NCBI RefSeq assembly: GCF_014764715.1
Contig: NZ_JACXXE010000014.1
Span: forward strand, 1 to 56,976
From: Bacillus crepusculi
GTDB lineage: Bacteria; Bacillota; Bacilli; Bacillales; Bacillaceae
Direction of reading: 5' to 3'
Length of the DNA stretch: 56,976 nucleotides
Shown: positions 1-9,481 of the stretch, in pieces
Position numbering within the stretch: position 1 is the stretch's first letter
Layout: each line of letters begins with the position of its first letter
The notes under the pieces: generated by a model
What the model saw: only the letters and a program-made list of their open reading frames with translations
Told to the model about the DNA's origin: nothing
The model's database searches: none
Program-made: the position numbers and the translations under genes

Positions 1-24
1 CTACCGAGAGGGCGGTTTTTAAGA
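1..24 (-). terminator. Partial terminator of the chemotaxis receptor gene, cut by the window edge
   Basis: Read on the minus strand just after the stop codon, AAAAACCGCCCTCTCGG looks like the left arm of a GC-rich hairpin whose right arm lies outside the window. Confidence 0.4.
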
Positions 25-1539
25 TTAGATACTCTTTGAATACGCCACAAGACGCTGAGACATATGATTCACTTCATCGACTGAAGCATTCACTTGCTCT
101 GTTAAAGCAGCCTGCGTTTGTGTAAGAGCTGTCATATTCGAGATGTTTTCAAGAATTTCATCAATTTGCGTTTTCATTTCAGTTAAACTAGATTCGATAT
201 TTTCCGTCGCATTGGCACTATGAAGCGCCAGCTTACGCACTTCATCTGCAACGACAGAGAATCCGCGGCCCTGTTCACCAGCTCTAGCGGCTTCGATCGC
301 AGCATTCAAACCAAGCAGGTTCGTTTGATTCGCCACTTCTTTGATCAAGTCAGAAATGTTTTTCGTCTCATCTGCACTGTTTTTCGCTAGATTTGCGGCA
401 GACGTTGACTGCTCTTGAGCAACAGCAAGTTCCTGCGCTTGGTTTGTCACAGAGCTAATCCCCGATACCATCTCACTAATAGAACTTGAAAGCTGTTCTA
501 CCTGGGAAGCCATTTCATTGGCTGTTTTCTCTTTATTCTTTTCTAAAGTGATGTCACGAATGGTGCCTGCCACACGAAGAGGTACACCCTTCTCATCACG
601 AATGGTTTCACCACCCGCATGATACCAGCGATACTCCCCATTTTTGCTCTGCAATCTATAATCAATGTCAAATGGCGTACGTCCAGAGTGGTCATTTAAA
701 TGATCCGCAAAGGCTTGAAGAGCTATTTCTTGATCCTCAGGGTGCAAACGATCGCTCCAGCTACTCAACACGTTCGGAAAATCTTTTTCATCTGTAAAAC
801 CAAGCGTTTTTCTGAACTGTGGAGACCACCAGAATTCATTGTTTGGATTGACTGGATCGCCAGCCTCTACCACCATGTCCCAAGGAGCTTCTACAAGCGC
901 ACGATTGATCAGGTCATATCTTGTCACGAATGCTTGCAGCTCTTCTTCTTTCAATTTCTGATCATGAATATCAAAAAGAGCCCCTGCCACACGAAGAGGT
1001 ACACCATTTCGATCACGAATAGTCGTTCCTGTTGCTTTGAACCAGCGATAATCTCCGTTTTTTAACTTCAAACGATATTCGATATCATATGGCGTACGCC
1101 CAGAATGATCCAATAAATGCGTAGAGAACGCATTCAAGGTGTATTCCTGTTCATCTGGATGAATGCGAGATGCCCAGCTGTCTAAGACATTCGGAAAATC
1201 TTGTTCATTTTGAAAGCCGAGCATTTTGCGGAAATCATCCGTCCATGTGAATTCATTTTTTGGATTCACCGGATCTCCTGCTACGACCGTCATATCCCAT
1301 AAGCCAACATGAATCGCTTTTGTCACTAAATTCATGCGCATATGAATATTTTCATGCGATTCCTGCATTTTTTGTAAAGCTTCATTTATTTGAGCCACTG
1401 CTTCTATTGCTTGACTAGAAGAAAATGCAGCAGTATCCAGTCTTGCTGAAAAATCTCCCTTCTCGATTCGCTCGATTAATTGACCGCTTTCATTTAGAAG
1501 GGTACCCGCCGATGAATCACTTGCTTTTCTCATAAACAT
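25..1539 (-). CDS. Soluble double-PAS methyl-accepting chemotaxis protein
   Basis: The 504-residue product should be a cytoplasmic chemotaxis transducer signalling to CheA/CheW; no membrane segment is visible. Two PAS (PAS_3-like) domains at about residues 70-195 and 205-330 are near copies of each other, sharing GDPVNP.NEF, FRK.LGF and DFPNVL.SW. The methyl-accepting signalling tip follows at about 404-430 ([20 protein letters not shown]). Only about 75 residues follow the tip, so the C-terminal helix of the hairpin is short. The ATG at 1539 has an AGGAG nine bases upstream. A sigma-D-like promoter precedes it, fitting a motility regulon gene. The ligand is unknown; tandem PAS domains suggest a bound cofactor or small molecule (inference). 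Confidence 0.9.
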   Translation of the reverse strand: MFMRKASDSSAGTLLNESGQLIERIEKGDFSARLDTAAFSSSQAIEAVAQINEALQKMQESHENIHMRMNLVTKAIHVGLWDMTVVAGDPVNPKNEFTWTDDFRKMLGFQNEQDFPNVLDSWASRIHPDEQEYTLNAFSTHLLDHSGRTPYDIEYRLKLKNGDYRWFKATGTTIRDRNGVPLRVAGALFDIHDQKLKEEELQAFVTRYDLINRALVEAPWDMVVEAGDPVNPNNEFWWSPQFRKTLGFTDEKDFPNVLSSWSDRLHPEDQEIALQAFADHLNDHSGRTPFDIDYRLQSKNGEYRWYHAGGETIRDEKGVPLRVAGTIRDITLEKNKEKTANEMASQVEQLSSSISEMVSGISSVTNQAQELAVAQEQSTSAANLAKNSADETKNISDLIKEVANQTNLLGLNAAIEAARAGEQGRGFSVVADEVRKLALHSANATENIESSLTEMKTQIDEILENISNMTALTQTQAALTEQVNASVDEVNHMSQRLVAYSKSI

Positions 1540-1857
1540 CTTTAATAACTCCTTTCAGCTCTTTATACAATTTTGAAATATTTTACAGTTATAAACAATT
1601 CTTTATTAGGTCTTTAGTAATACAAATGATATATCGACAAAAACAGAAAATTGTTTATGTCGTAAATAAGGCAAATGTCCATTTTTCACGAGGTTTAATA
1701 TTTCGGATTTAGGTAAAGGTAGGAATTTATGGAGATTAGTGTCTCATTTGATAGAATCAACCTTCTTTTTTGTCTGAAAAATCTCTTTTTTTATATTGAC
1801 ACTAGCGTCTTGAAAAAAGAAAATGGAACATAAGCATTTTTAAAAAAGGAGAACGAC
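1540..1857. other. Intergenic region between divergent receptor and permease genes
   Basis: This 318-base gap holds the sigma-D promoter of the receptor. On the plus strand there is a TTGACA at about 1797, with only a weak -10 candidate downstream. No small gene or RNA structure was recognised. Confidence 0.5.
1631..1657 (-). promoter_or_regulatory. Sigma-D type promoter for the chemotaxis receptor
   Basis: On the minus strand TAAA is followed after 15 bases by GTCGATAT. The sigma-D (SigD) consensus is TAAA-N15-GCCGATAT, so only one position differs. It lies about 90 bases upstream of the receptor ATG. Flagellar and chemotaxis genes of Bacillus are typically read from such promoters, so the match in sequence and gene type agree. 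Confidence 0.75.
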
Positions 1858-3195
1858 ATGAGCGCGAATCAGGAACAACAAGAATTAAAAAAGCTTTTAT
1901 CACCGCGTCACATTCGCATGATTGCGCTGGGCGGGGTCATTGGTACAGGAATCTTTAAGGGAAGTGCCGATACAATCGGTTTAGCAGGTCCTGGGGTCAT
2001 CTTTTCCTATGTATTTGCCGGATTACTACTTCTCATTGTGATGGCAGCCTTAGCTGAAATGGCCATTGTCTATCCGGGAAATAACCTTCGCGACCTTATA
2101 CAGCTTGCGCTTGGTCAACGTTTTTCATTTGTAGTCGGCTGGGTTTACTGTTTTATGTGGCTCACTGTGTGTGTCATCGAGATCATTGCAGCAGGCAGTC
2201 TGCTCCAATATTGGATGCCGAACGTGCCGCTCTGGTCACTATGTTTACTTTGCTCGCTCTTAGTCATCGGAATTAACTTAAATAATGTAAAATACTTTGG
2301 TGAAATTGAGTTTTGGTTCGCTGGAATGAAAATTTTCGTTATTATTGTCTTTATTATTCTCGGTGCAGCATTATTATTTGGGATCATTCCGAACGAACAA
2401 AGCACACCTGCTCTCACCAATTATCAAAACTTCATCCCGAACGGATGGGGTGCGATCTTTGCATCATTATTAGTGGTTATTTTCTCTTATGGGGGCTCTG
2501 AATTGATCGGGCTGACCATTACAGAAACGAAAAATGCGGAGAAAGTCTTACCAGGTGTTGTCAAAAGTATGATGTGGCGTGTTATTTTATTTTACACATT
2601 GCCAATTTTGATCATCTGCGGACTCATTCCTTGGAATCAAATCGATCCAAATAACAGTCCTTTTGTCCAAGTCTTCTCTGCTGCTGGTATGCAAGGCGCC
2701 TCTCACTTCATTAATTTCGTATTGATTACAGCCGTTCTATCAGCGGCCAATTCTGGAATTTATGGGACGACGAGAATGATTCATTCTCTATCTAAATCAG
2801 ACGGCGGTCCGAAAAAGCTAGCACAGGTCAATAAAAGAGGCGTACCCATTTTAAGTTTATGGGTAACCGTTCTGTTTCTTCTCATCGGAACGTTCTTTGC
2901 TTACTTATATCCAGAACAAATTTTCAGTTATATGCTGGCTATTCCTGGTTTTGCTGTTTCCCTTATTTGGATCAGCATTTGTCTGGCACATTTAAAACTG
3001 CGTCCACAATACCCCCAAGAGCCGTATTTCAAGGTTTGGCTATTTCCGTATTTGACGCTCTTTGCAGGTCTTGTACTAAGTGTGAGTTTTGTTTTGTTCC
3101 TATTCAGACAAGAGAACTTGCCTAGCTCGATTATAAGCATCGGTTTCTTAGTCGCTGCAATTATTGCTTCATTCTTAATGAAAAAGAAGGATTAA
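1858..3195 (+). CDS. APC-superfamily amino acid permease
   Basis: The 445-residue integral membrane protein has the N-terminal signature RHIRMIALGGVIGTGIF of the amino acid-polyamine-organocation (APC) family and about 12 hydrophobic segments. It should import an amino acid by proton symport. Bacillus has many paralogues (AapA, YbxG, YtnA, RocE types), and the substrate cannot be told from sequence. The start is supported by AAAAGGAGAACGAC before the ATG. It is a single-gene unit followed by a strong terminator. A second, more distant APC permease is present at 51518-52864. Confidence 0.85.
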   Translation: MSANQEQQELKKLLSPRHIRMIALGGVIGTGIFKGSADTIGLAGPGVIFSYVFAGLLLLIVMAALAEMAIVYPGNNLRDLIQLALGQRFSFVVGWVYCFMWLTVCVIEIIAAGSLLQYWMPNVPLWSLCLLCSLLVIGINLNNVKYFGEIEFWFAGMKIFVIIVFIILGAALLFGIIPNEQSTPALTNYQNFIPNGWGAIFASLLVVIFSYGGSELIGLTITETKNAEKVLPGVVKSMMWRVILFYTLPILIICGLIPWNQIDPNNSPFVQVFSAAGMQGASHFINFVLITAVLSAANSGIYGTTRMIHSLSKSDGGPKKLAQVNKRGVPILSLWVTVLFLLIGTFFAYLYPEQIFSYMLAIPGFAVSLIWISICLAHLKLRPQYPQEPYFKVWLFPYLTLFAGLVLSVSFVLFLFRQENLPSSIISIGFLVAAIIASFLMKKKD

Positions 3196-3202
3196 ACACC
3201 AA

Positions 3203-3227
3203 AACCCGCCTCAGTGGCGGGTTTTTT
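3203..3227 (+). terminator. Intrinsic terminator after the amino acid permease
   Basis: AACCCGCC, loop TCAGT, GGCGGGTT, then a run of T. It overlaps the 3' end of the convergent gene at 3211, which it may also serve. Confidence 0.9.
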
Positions 3228-4326
3228 CATGAGCTGCTTCGACTTCAAAGTCAATTGATGCTTTTGGGATGCCGTTGATGATGATCGTTAACGTATGGGT
3301 CCCCTCATAGTGCTTTCTCGTCGTCATATTTTGAAAAGACTGTGTCCTGACGAATTCTCTATGTAACGCTGAACCTGTTTCAAACTCTGTGATTTTAAAT
3401 ACCTTTTGATTGCGGGTACCCCGAGCTTTGACATAGTCGATGGCATACTCTACACGCAGCTTTAATGGTCTTTTCGCCTGAAGAGTAAAATGAAAGGTCA
3501 TTTTCTCGCCAATACGAATAGAATCTTGCGCTATCCGCAAATCTGTTACTTGAACGGATGGATCGTCTCCATAGCCAAACAAAGCCATGATATCTGGATC
3601 ACCCTTTTTTAGTAATGTACGGGATGCATGTTTGACAATCCAGTTCGTATGTTCATTGGTTCCATACCAGCTTCTGACCGTCTCCTTCATCAGATCAGGC
3701 TGAATCGCAGAGATATCGTTTAAATGATTCGCTACACTTTTTTGCACATACCTCGCCGGATCCGACTTCAAGTTTTCCAAAATAGGTAGTGTGACCGAGG
3801 GATCCTTTTTAAGTGCAGGAACAGATAAGCCCCATGGCAAACGTGGCCTGCATCCTTCACTAGCAAGCCTGCGGATATGCTCATTTTGATCCTGAGACCA
3901 CGCTAGCATTTGCGCCAGCATGCTGGCTTGATCCTGAATTAGAAAAGGCCGAACAGCAAATTCAGATGTCGAAAAAGACGTAAAGAATTCGAGCGCCTTG
4001 ATCGAGATATCCCAATGTGCCAGACCGTACGTCTCGACGTAGTCTGGAAATACGAGCGCACTAAGTCCTGAGAAATGCGGTGCTGCCTGACGCAGCACCT
4101 GAATCGCCTGCTCGTAATCCCCCGGCAGACAGGCATGCATTGATTCAGTGACTCTTCTCATTCGTCCTTTTAACTCAAGCTGTGGCCAATCCTCTTGAAG
4201 CACGAGCCGCTGGAATTCAGCCGTATCAAAATTAGTGGACGCTTGTTCAAGTTTCTCCGCTAATTCTTGAATAAATAATTCATGATAAACATGTTTTAAT
4301 GGTTCGATCGTGTCCGCCTCCCACAT
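3211..4326 (-). CDS. AlkC/AlkD-superfamily DNA alkylation repair protein with Ig-like tail (YhaZ-like)
   Basis: The 371-residue protein is all-helical and HEAT-repeat-like up to about residue 255. It carries a block ASEGCRPRLPWG near residue 185, typical of AlkC-type glycosylases. Residues about 260-362 are predicted beta-rich (VTDLRIAQDSIRIGEK... FHFTLQAKRP), matching the Ig-like C-terminal domain described for one AlkC subfamily. It should excise alkylated bases such as 3-methyladenine. B. subtilis YhaZ is the likely counterpart. The gene stands alone, convergent with the permease. The start is not well fixed, since no strong ribosome binding site stands out. Confidence 0.8.
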   Translation of the reverse strand: MWEADTIEPLKHVYHELFIQELAEKLEQASTNFDTAEFQRLVLQEDWPQLELKGRMRRVTESMHACLPGDYEQAIQVLRQAAPHFSGLSALVFPDYVETYGLAHWDISIKALEFFTSFSTSEFAVRPFLIQDQASMLAQMLAWSQDQNEHIRRLASEGCRPRLPWGLSVPALKKDPSVTLPILENLKSDPARYVQKSVANHLNDISAIQPDLMKETVRSWYGTNEHTNWIVKHASRTLLKKGDPDIMALFGYGDDPSVQVTDLRIAQDSIRIGEKMTFHFTLQAKRPLKLRVEYAIDYVKARGTRNQKVFKITEFETGSALHREFVRTQSFQNMTTRKHYEGTHTLTIIINGIPKASIDFEVEAAHEKTRH

Positions 4327-4375
4327 CTCAATATTCTCATTTTACCCCAATCCGAAAAAAGTGGTATCGCAACAA

Positions 4376-4412
4376 GCAAAAACAGCCCAATTCTTTAGAA
4401 CTAGGCTGTTGC
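4376..4412 (-). terminator. Intrinsic terminator after gntP
   Basis: On the minus strand AACAGCC pairs with GGCTGTT through an imperfect inner stem, followed by TTTTTGC. It lies just downstream of the gluconate permease stop. Confidence 0.75.
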
Positions 4413-4417
4413 GTTCG

Positions 4418-5746
4418 CTATATAAACATATTAATGATCATAATAAATGCAATAGCACTAACAGAAATGATCGTCTCCATAGCAGTCCAAGTCAAGAATG
4501 TCTCTTTAATGGTCATACCAAAATACTCTTTGATCAGCCAAAAACCAGAGTCATTGACATGAGATAAAATCAACGAACCTGCTCCTGTTGCTAACACAAG
4601 GAGCTCTCTGCTCACATCCGGCATCGACGCAGCAATTGGAGCTACAATACCAGCTGCCGTCATCATGGATACCGTAGCAGATCCTGTTGCCACACGAATA
4701 ACCGCAGCAATCAGCCAGCTAAGCAAAATCGGTGAGATCGGCGAGTGTTTGGCTAAATCTGCAATATAATCCCCCACACCCGAATCAATGAGCACATTAT
4801 TGAAAGCTCCGCCTGCTCCAATGACAAGGAGAATAGAAGCAATTGGACCTAAACACTCGTTGCTAAATGAAAGCACCCGATCACGGCTCATCCCTTGCAT
4901 AAACCCAAGGCTGAAGAAAGAATACACCGTTGCAATCAGCAGTGCTGTAATTGGATCTCCAATATACTTGAATATCTGAAACCAAATACTGTCCTCCGGT
5001 AAAATAATGTCCGCCAGTGTGGCAAGAAGCATTAAAATCACCGGTACCAAAATGGTAAACATCGTATTCGCAAAGCCAGGAAGCTTTCGATCTTCATTTC
5101 GTTCAGTGAATTGCTTTCTCAGCATCTCTGGAACTGGCTTATGTATCCGTTTGCCAATCCACTTCCCATACAGCGGCCCAGCAATAATAGCTGTCGGCAA
5201 TCCAACAATAATGGAAAAGAAAATGGTTTTCCCCACATTGGCATGATAGATGCCAACTGCTGCCATGGCAGCTGGATGAGGCGGCACAAGACCATGCACA
5301 ACAGACAATCCAGCGATTAATGAAATCCCAATCGTCACGAGCGATATGCCCGTTTCAATCGCAATGGTAAAGAGTAAAGGAATGAGAAGAACGAATCCCA
5401 CCTGGAAAAACACAGGTATTCCCACGATAAAGGCAACAAACATCATCGCCCAGTGCACATTTTTCGTCCCAAAACGGCCGATTAAAGTTTGAGCAATCCG
5501 CTCAGCTCCCCCTGATTCAGCCATCATTTTCCCAAGCATGGTTCCAAGCGCTAGAACAATCGCCAGCAATGATAACGTATTTCCTAATCCCGTTTTAATC
5601 GATTGAATGATTTCCTGTAAATCCATCCCTGTGGCAAAACCGACAAGCATAGAGGTGATAATTAAACTCACAAACGGATTCAACTTAGCGACTGTAATGA
5701 GAATGAGTAAAAGGACAATCGCCGCAATCACAATGAATAAAAGCAT
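4418..5746 (-). CDS. gntP: Gluconate:H+ symporter, GntP family
   Basis: The 442-residue protein has 12-13 hydrophobic segments and family features such as GLVPPHPA (about residues 152-159) and the C-terminal SHVNDSGFW, both typical of GntP gluconate permeases. It should import gluconate. It lies 24 bases after the gluconokinase gene, with a GGTGGGAG ribosome binding site, so the two form an operon. Unlike the B. subtilis gntRKPZ operon, no gntZ (6-phosphogluconate dehydrogenase) follows here; a terminator does. Confidence 0.9.
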   Translation of the reverse strand: MLLFIVIAAIVLLLILITVAKLNPFVSLIITSMLVGFATGMDLQEIIQSIKTGLGNTLSLLAIVLALGTMLGKMMAESGGAERIAQTLIGRFGTKNVHWAMMFVAFIVGIPVFFQVGFVLLIPLLFTIAIETGISLVTIGISLIAGLSVVHGLVPPHPAAMAAVGIYHANVGKTIFFSIIVGLPTAIIAGPLYGKWIGKRIHKPVPEMLRKQFTERNEDRKLPGFANTMFTILVPVILMLLATLADIILPEDSIWFQIFKYIGDPITALLIATVYSFFSLGFMQGMSRDRVLSFSNECLGPIASILLVIGAGGAFNNVLIDSGVGDYIADLAKHSPISPILLSWLIAAVIRVATGSATVSMMTAAGIVAPIAASMPDVSRELLVLATGAGSLILSHVNDSGFWLIKEYFGMTIKETFLTWTAMETIISVSAIAFIMIINMFI

Positions 5747-5770
5747 ACTCTCCCACCTTTCCCCTGATGT

Positions 5771-7315
5771 TTAACGATTTTGTTTTAATTGCAGCGCACT
5801 AATGACATCAAATTCATCCTTCAGTTTGTCATAGAGGCGCTCATATAAATAAAACAGCTCTATGTAGGTTTCATTGTTCTCCATATTTGGTTCATGACGG
5901 GCAGAGATCCGAATCCACTCTTGAACCTCTTCTATCTCTTCCATATGACCTAAACTATGAAGTGCAAGGACAGCCGCACCAAGTGCTGATGCCTCGTAGC
6001 TTTCTGGAACAAGTACTTCTCTGCCCATCGTATCTGATAAAATTTGCCGCCATAACGGAGACCTTGCAAAACCACCCGAAGCCCTGACATCCTTTGCTGA
6101 ACCAGTTAAATCTCTTAAGGCAACACCAATCGAGAAAACACTCATAATGACGCCTTCTAACACGGCTCTAATAAAATGCTCGCGCTTATGCTGAAGGCCA
6201 ATTCCAAAGAAAGTACCTCTCGCATTTGGATTCCAATAAGGCGCACGCTCACCTGTTAAAAATGGTAGAAACAGCAATCCCTCTGAACCGGCTGGCACCT
6301 TTTCCGCAATATCAATCATCAGATCATAAGGGTCCACACCAAGGCGCTTTGCTACCTCCACCTCGGAAGATCCAAATTCATCCTTCAGCCATCTCAGCAT
6401 AATCCCGCCGTTATTAGTCGGTCCTCCGACCACCCAATGCTTGTCCGTCAGTGCATAGCAAAATGTCCTTGAGTGCTCGTCTGTTACCGGCTTGTCCACG
6501 ACGGTACGGACTGCACCGCTTGTCCCAATTGTGACAGCCACCTCTCCTTTGCCAATCGCACCAACACCTAAATTCGCTAGAACCCCATCATTCGCACCAA
6601 CGATAAACGGTGTATCTTCCGCTATCCCCATTCGCAGCGCAATCTCTGGCTGAAGCCCTCTCAGCTGATGCGTCGTTGGAACAAGCTCCGACAGTTGATT
6701 GGCTTCAATTCCAGCAATGCGAAGTGCCTCCGCGTCCCATTGAAGCGTTTCCAAACGAAACATTCCTGTTGCGGATGCGATTGAATAATCGACCACATAC
6801 TGACCGAAGAAATGATAGAGAATATATTCCTTTATGGAAATAAATTTTGCTGCCTGCTTGAAGACATCAGGTGTCATTTCCTTGATCCATCGTATTTTTG
6901 AAAGCGGTGACATTGGATGGATCGGTGTACCGGTTCTTTTATAAATTTGAAAGCCATCCATCTCCGTTATGATTCGTTTCGCTTGCTCTGCACTTCTGTT
7001 ATCAGCCCAAATGATACTGTTTGTTAATGCTTTTCCATCCTCATCCATGACGATTAAGGAATGCATCGCCGTACTAATTCCGACGCCTATCAGATTTATT
7101 GCATCAAATGCTGCTTTCGTCAATGCGCCTCTTACACTCGCAATGACAGCATCTAAAATATGTTCAGGGTCCTGCTCAACCCATGCTGGCTGGGGGTGAA
7201 TGAGGTCATAAGAAACTGAATGCTTTGATATGACTTTCCCCTGTGGTCCAAACAGAACCGCCTTTGTACTAGTTGTACCAATATCCAAACCAATTACCGC
7301 CTGGTTTCCCTTCAT
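5771..7315 (-). CDS. gntK: Gluconokinase, FGGY carbohydrate kinase family
   Basis: The 514-residue protein phosphorylates gluconate to 6-phosphogluconate. The N-terminal phosphate-binding motif GLDIGTTSTKAVLF and the C-terminal ASGGFARSPLWRQILSD (adenosine-binding part) mark an FGGY sugar kinase. Size and sequence fit GntK. A TTG at 7330 would add five residues; the ATG at 7315 is chosen because the GLDIGTT motif then sits at the usual distance from the N-terminus. Neither has a clear ribosome binding site. It is followed by gntP, and an RpiR-type regulator gene lies directly upstream on the same strand. Confidence 0.9.
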   Translation of the reverse strand: MKGNQAVIGLDIGTTSTKAVLFGPQGKVISKHSVSYDLIHPQPAWVEQDPEHILDAVIASVRGALTKAAFDAINLIGVGISTAMHSLIVMDEDGKALTNSIIWADNRSAEQAKRIITEMDGFQIYKRTGTPIHPMSPLSKIRWIKEMTPDVFKQAAKFISIKEYILYHFFGQYVVDYSIASATGMFRLETLQWDAEALRIAGIEANQLSELVPTTHQLRGLQPEIALRMGIAEDTPFIVGANDGVLANLGVGAIGKGEVAVTIGTSGAVRTVVDKPVTDEHSRTFCYALTDKHWVVGGPTNNGGIMLRWLKDEFGSSEVEVAKRLGVDPYDLMIDIAEKVPAGSEGLLFLPFLTGERAPYWNPNARGTFFGIGLQHKREHFIRAVLEGVIMSVFSIGVALRDLTGSAKDVRASGGFARSPLWRQILSDTMGREVLVPESYEASALGAAVLALHSLGHMEEIEEVQEWIRISARHEPNMENNETYIELFYLYERLYDKLKDEFDVISALQLKQNR

Positions 7316-7417
7316 CTGTATCACGCCCAATCATTGATTTGAAATAATTTTATAGTTTTGATGTACCTGTTAAATCCCATTATAGGAATATTTTTTTCGA
7401 CATTCAACGACCGAAAA

Positions 7418-7430
7418 GAAAATTATTTTC
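7418..7430. promoter_or_regulatory. Candidate RpiR operator between regulator and gntK
   Basis: GAAAATTATTTTC is a perfect 13-base palindrome in the 183-base gap upstream of gntK. Related sequences lie at 7341 (GAAATAATTTTA) and 7477-7491 (GAAAAATTTATTTTT). RpiR-family proteins often bind AT-rich GAAA..TTTC dyads. Assignment to this regulator is inference from position and repetition. Confidence 0.5.
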
Positions 7431-7498
7431 ACTTAAAAGCTCACAATCGTTACCACAACAGTATTTTTCGCTATTAGAAAAATTTATTTTTGAAATGA

Positions 7499-8356
7499 TC
7501 AAACCCTTTTTTGAGAAATCGTTTCTCTCATTTGCTTTAAGTTTGTTAATGTTTCCTGCTGCCTTAAATGCGCAAGCGCAAAATATAGGACGTCAATGAC
7601 AGTGAGCTGAGCAAGCCTTGCAGACATCGCTTCCGTTCGAAAAGCCGTTTCTTGTGTTGATGTATACAATGTAACATCTGCAAGCTGACTCAATGGAGAG
7701 CGCTGATAGCTTGTAATGCCAATGGTTTTGGCTCCCTTTTTCTTTGCTGTTTTCATCGCATCGAGTAAATCTTTATTTCGACCAGAATGAGATATACCGA
7801 TCACTGTACTCTGATGATCAAGGAGACCGGCAGACATCGCTTGAAAATGAGAGTCTGTATGGACAATACAGTTGATGCCTGTTCTCATAAATTTGTGAAA
7901 AGCATCTGTTGCAATGAGGCCGGACCCACCGCTCCCATAAAACTCTAAACGTTCAGCTTCATGAATGATTTGGATGGCTTTTTCTACATCCTCTGGATTC
8001 AACAATTGAAAACTATCCTTTAATGCAGATATATTCGCCTGAAATACCTTTTGCATAAATACCGCCGTATCATCATCAAGACTCATCTCTTCATCGACAT
8101 ACTCAGGCTTTGTTTGGTCTATTTCCTGGGCAATAGCAATCTTTAAATCTTGATAGCCCTCAAATCCAAGCCTTTTACAGAGTCGAAAAATCGTTGCCTC
8201 TGAACTCGCTGTCTTTTTGGCAAGCTCTACAATAGACAAATGGATGATGTCGCGGGGCTCATTCGTAATATGTTCTGCAATTGCTTTCAGCTTTGGCGGC
8301 AATCCTCTGCTTGCTGCCCGTATCTTTTCAATACTACTTAAACTGACAGAAGCCAA
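7499..8356 (-). CDS. MurR/RpiR-family transcriptional regulator of the gluconate genes
   Basis: The 285-residue protein has an N-terminal helix-turn-helix (about 45-72, ASSEATIFRLCKRLGF) and a C-terminal SIS sugar-phosphate binding domain (about 125-255, beginning LEFYGSGGSGLIA). Proteins of this architecture sense phosphosugars; here 6-phosphogluconate is a reasonable ligand (inference). The start is TTG at 8356, preceded by AAGGAG. Its place in front of gntK-gntP, where B. subtilis has the unrelated GntR, suggests a different control of gluconate uptake. Confidence 0.85.
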   Translation of the reverse strand: MASVSLSSIEKIRAASRGLPPKLKAIAEHITNEPRDIIHLSIVELAKKTASSEATIFRLCKRLGFEGYQDLKIAIAQEIDQTKPEYVDEEMSLDDDTAVFMQKVFQANISALKDSFQLLNPEDVEKAIQIIHEAERLEFYGSGGSGLIATDAFHKFMRTGINCIVHTDSHFQAMSAGLLDHQSTVIGISHSGRNKDLLDAMKTAKKKGAKTIGITSYQRSPLSQLADVTLYTSTQETAFRTEAMSARLAQLTVIDVLYFALAHLRQQETLTNLKQMRETISQKRV

Positions 8357-8418
8357 TCGACTTCACTCCTTCTTCATTAATGTTAACGCATACATTTCCT
8401 CATGTTCCCATCTTATAA

Positions 8419-8447
8419 AAAAGAAGCCTGTTTGCACAGACTTCTTT
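8419..8447 (-). terminator. Intrinsic terminator after the nucleoside hydrolase gene
   Basis: On the minus strand AGAAG.CTGT, loop GCAA, ACAG.CTTCT, then six T. It separates the nucleosidase from the regulator gene. Confidence 0.85.
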
Positions 8448-8448
8448 T

Positions 8449-9384
8449 CTAAGAATTCATGACTTGGATCAATAAGTCAAAGAATGCTTCAGCATCTACA
8501 TCCATACATACTTGGACGTTACGCTCTTTCTCCCATTGATGCTGAAAATCACATATCATCTGACCATCACAAAGCTCACTCTTCGTCTCCACTTCTACAT
8601 GAAAAGCCTGTGTGCTCACAAGCTGCTTCTCAATCGCCAGACTCACAGCAAGCGGATCATGCATTGCACACGCCCACACACCATTCCGCTCAAAATAGCG
8701 CTGGCGATAAATCTTTGTACTCTCTCTGATATAACTTGCCAACGTTTCATTCTGAATAGCATCAATTCTCTCATCCGTTAACAAGACCTGTCTCGTGACA
8801 TCTAATCCAACTTGAGTCAATGAAGGAAAGCCAGCCTCCAGCACTACTTTTGCCGCTTCTGGATCTGCATATGTATTAAATTCCGCAACCGGTGTGACGT
8901 TCCCCTGTCCCTGCACGACCCCACCCATAAAAATGACTTCTTTCACGTGATGAATCAGCTCAGGGCATTTTTTCACCGCAAGGGCTAAATTCGTTAAAGG
9001 TCCTGTCAACACAAGCGTCACCTGCTTTGAATACTTCAGCACTTGTTCAATGATAAAGTCAGGCGCAAAACCAGCATCTGAAGTCTTCTTAGGCCGGGCA
9101 TCCTTTAAAGCGCCGCCAATTCCATCCTCCCCATGCACCCGATGTTCATAATGAGGAGCTCTCAAAAGAGGAGTCGCTGCACCTTTGATGACAAGGATTT
9201 CCTCTGCCTCAACCAACTCAAGCACTTTACACGTATTCAATGTAGCCGCATCAACAGACACATTCCCGCACACCGTTGTAATCCCCAACATATCAAACCG
9301 CTTACTTTTCACTGCCAGCAAAATCCCGATGGCGTCATCTATGCCAGTGTCTACATCCAAGATCAATTTCTTTGTATTTGCCAT
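8449..9384 (-). CDS. iunH: Ribonucleoside hydrolase, inosine-uridine preferring family
   Basis: The 311-residue protein has the N-terminal calcium and ribose binding cluster LILDVDTGIDDA (residues 8-18) and the second family block PLTNLALAVKKCPEL (about residues 127-141). It should cleave nucleosides to base and ribose in purine/pyrimidine salvage. Length matches B. subtilis IunH. The ribosome binding site AGGGGGAGATTCAGCC precedes the ATG. It is a single-gene unit with its own terminator; base preference cannot be read from sequence. Confidence 0.85.
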   Translation of the reverse strand: MANTKKLILDVDTGIDDAIGILLAVKSKRFDMLGITTVCGNVSVDAATLNTCKVLELVEAEEILVIKGAATPLLRAPHYEHRVHGEDGIGGALKDARPKKTSDAGFAPDFIIEQVLKYSKQVTLVLTGPLTNLALAVKKCPELIHHVKEVIFMGGVVQGQGNVTPVAEFNTYADPEAAKVVLEAGFPSLTQVGLDVTRQVLLTDERIDAIQNETLASYIRESTKIYRQRYFERNGVWACAMHDPLAVSLAIEKQLVSTQAFHVEVETKSELCDGQMICDFQHQWEKERNVQVCMDVDAEAFFDLLIQVMNS

Positions 9385-9481
9385 GGCTGAATCTCCCCCT
9401 TATTTGAAAGTGTTGTTAGGGGAATGATAGCATATCCCTCTGTCATCCATTTAGGGAATAAATATCTTTTTGACGTTTGTT

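Noticed and set aside
700..1065. Plus-strand open frame inside the chemoreceptor gene
   Set aside because: It is antisense to a well-supported coding region, with no ribosome binding site and no recognisable domain.
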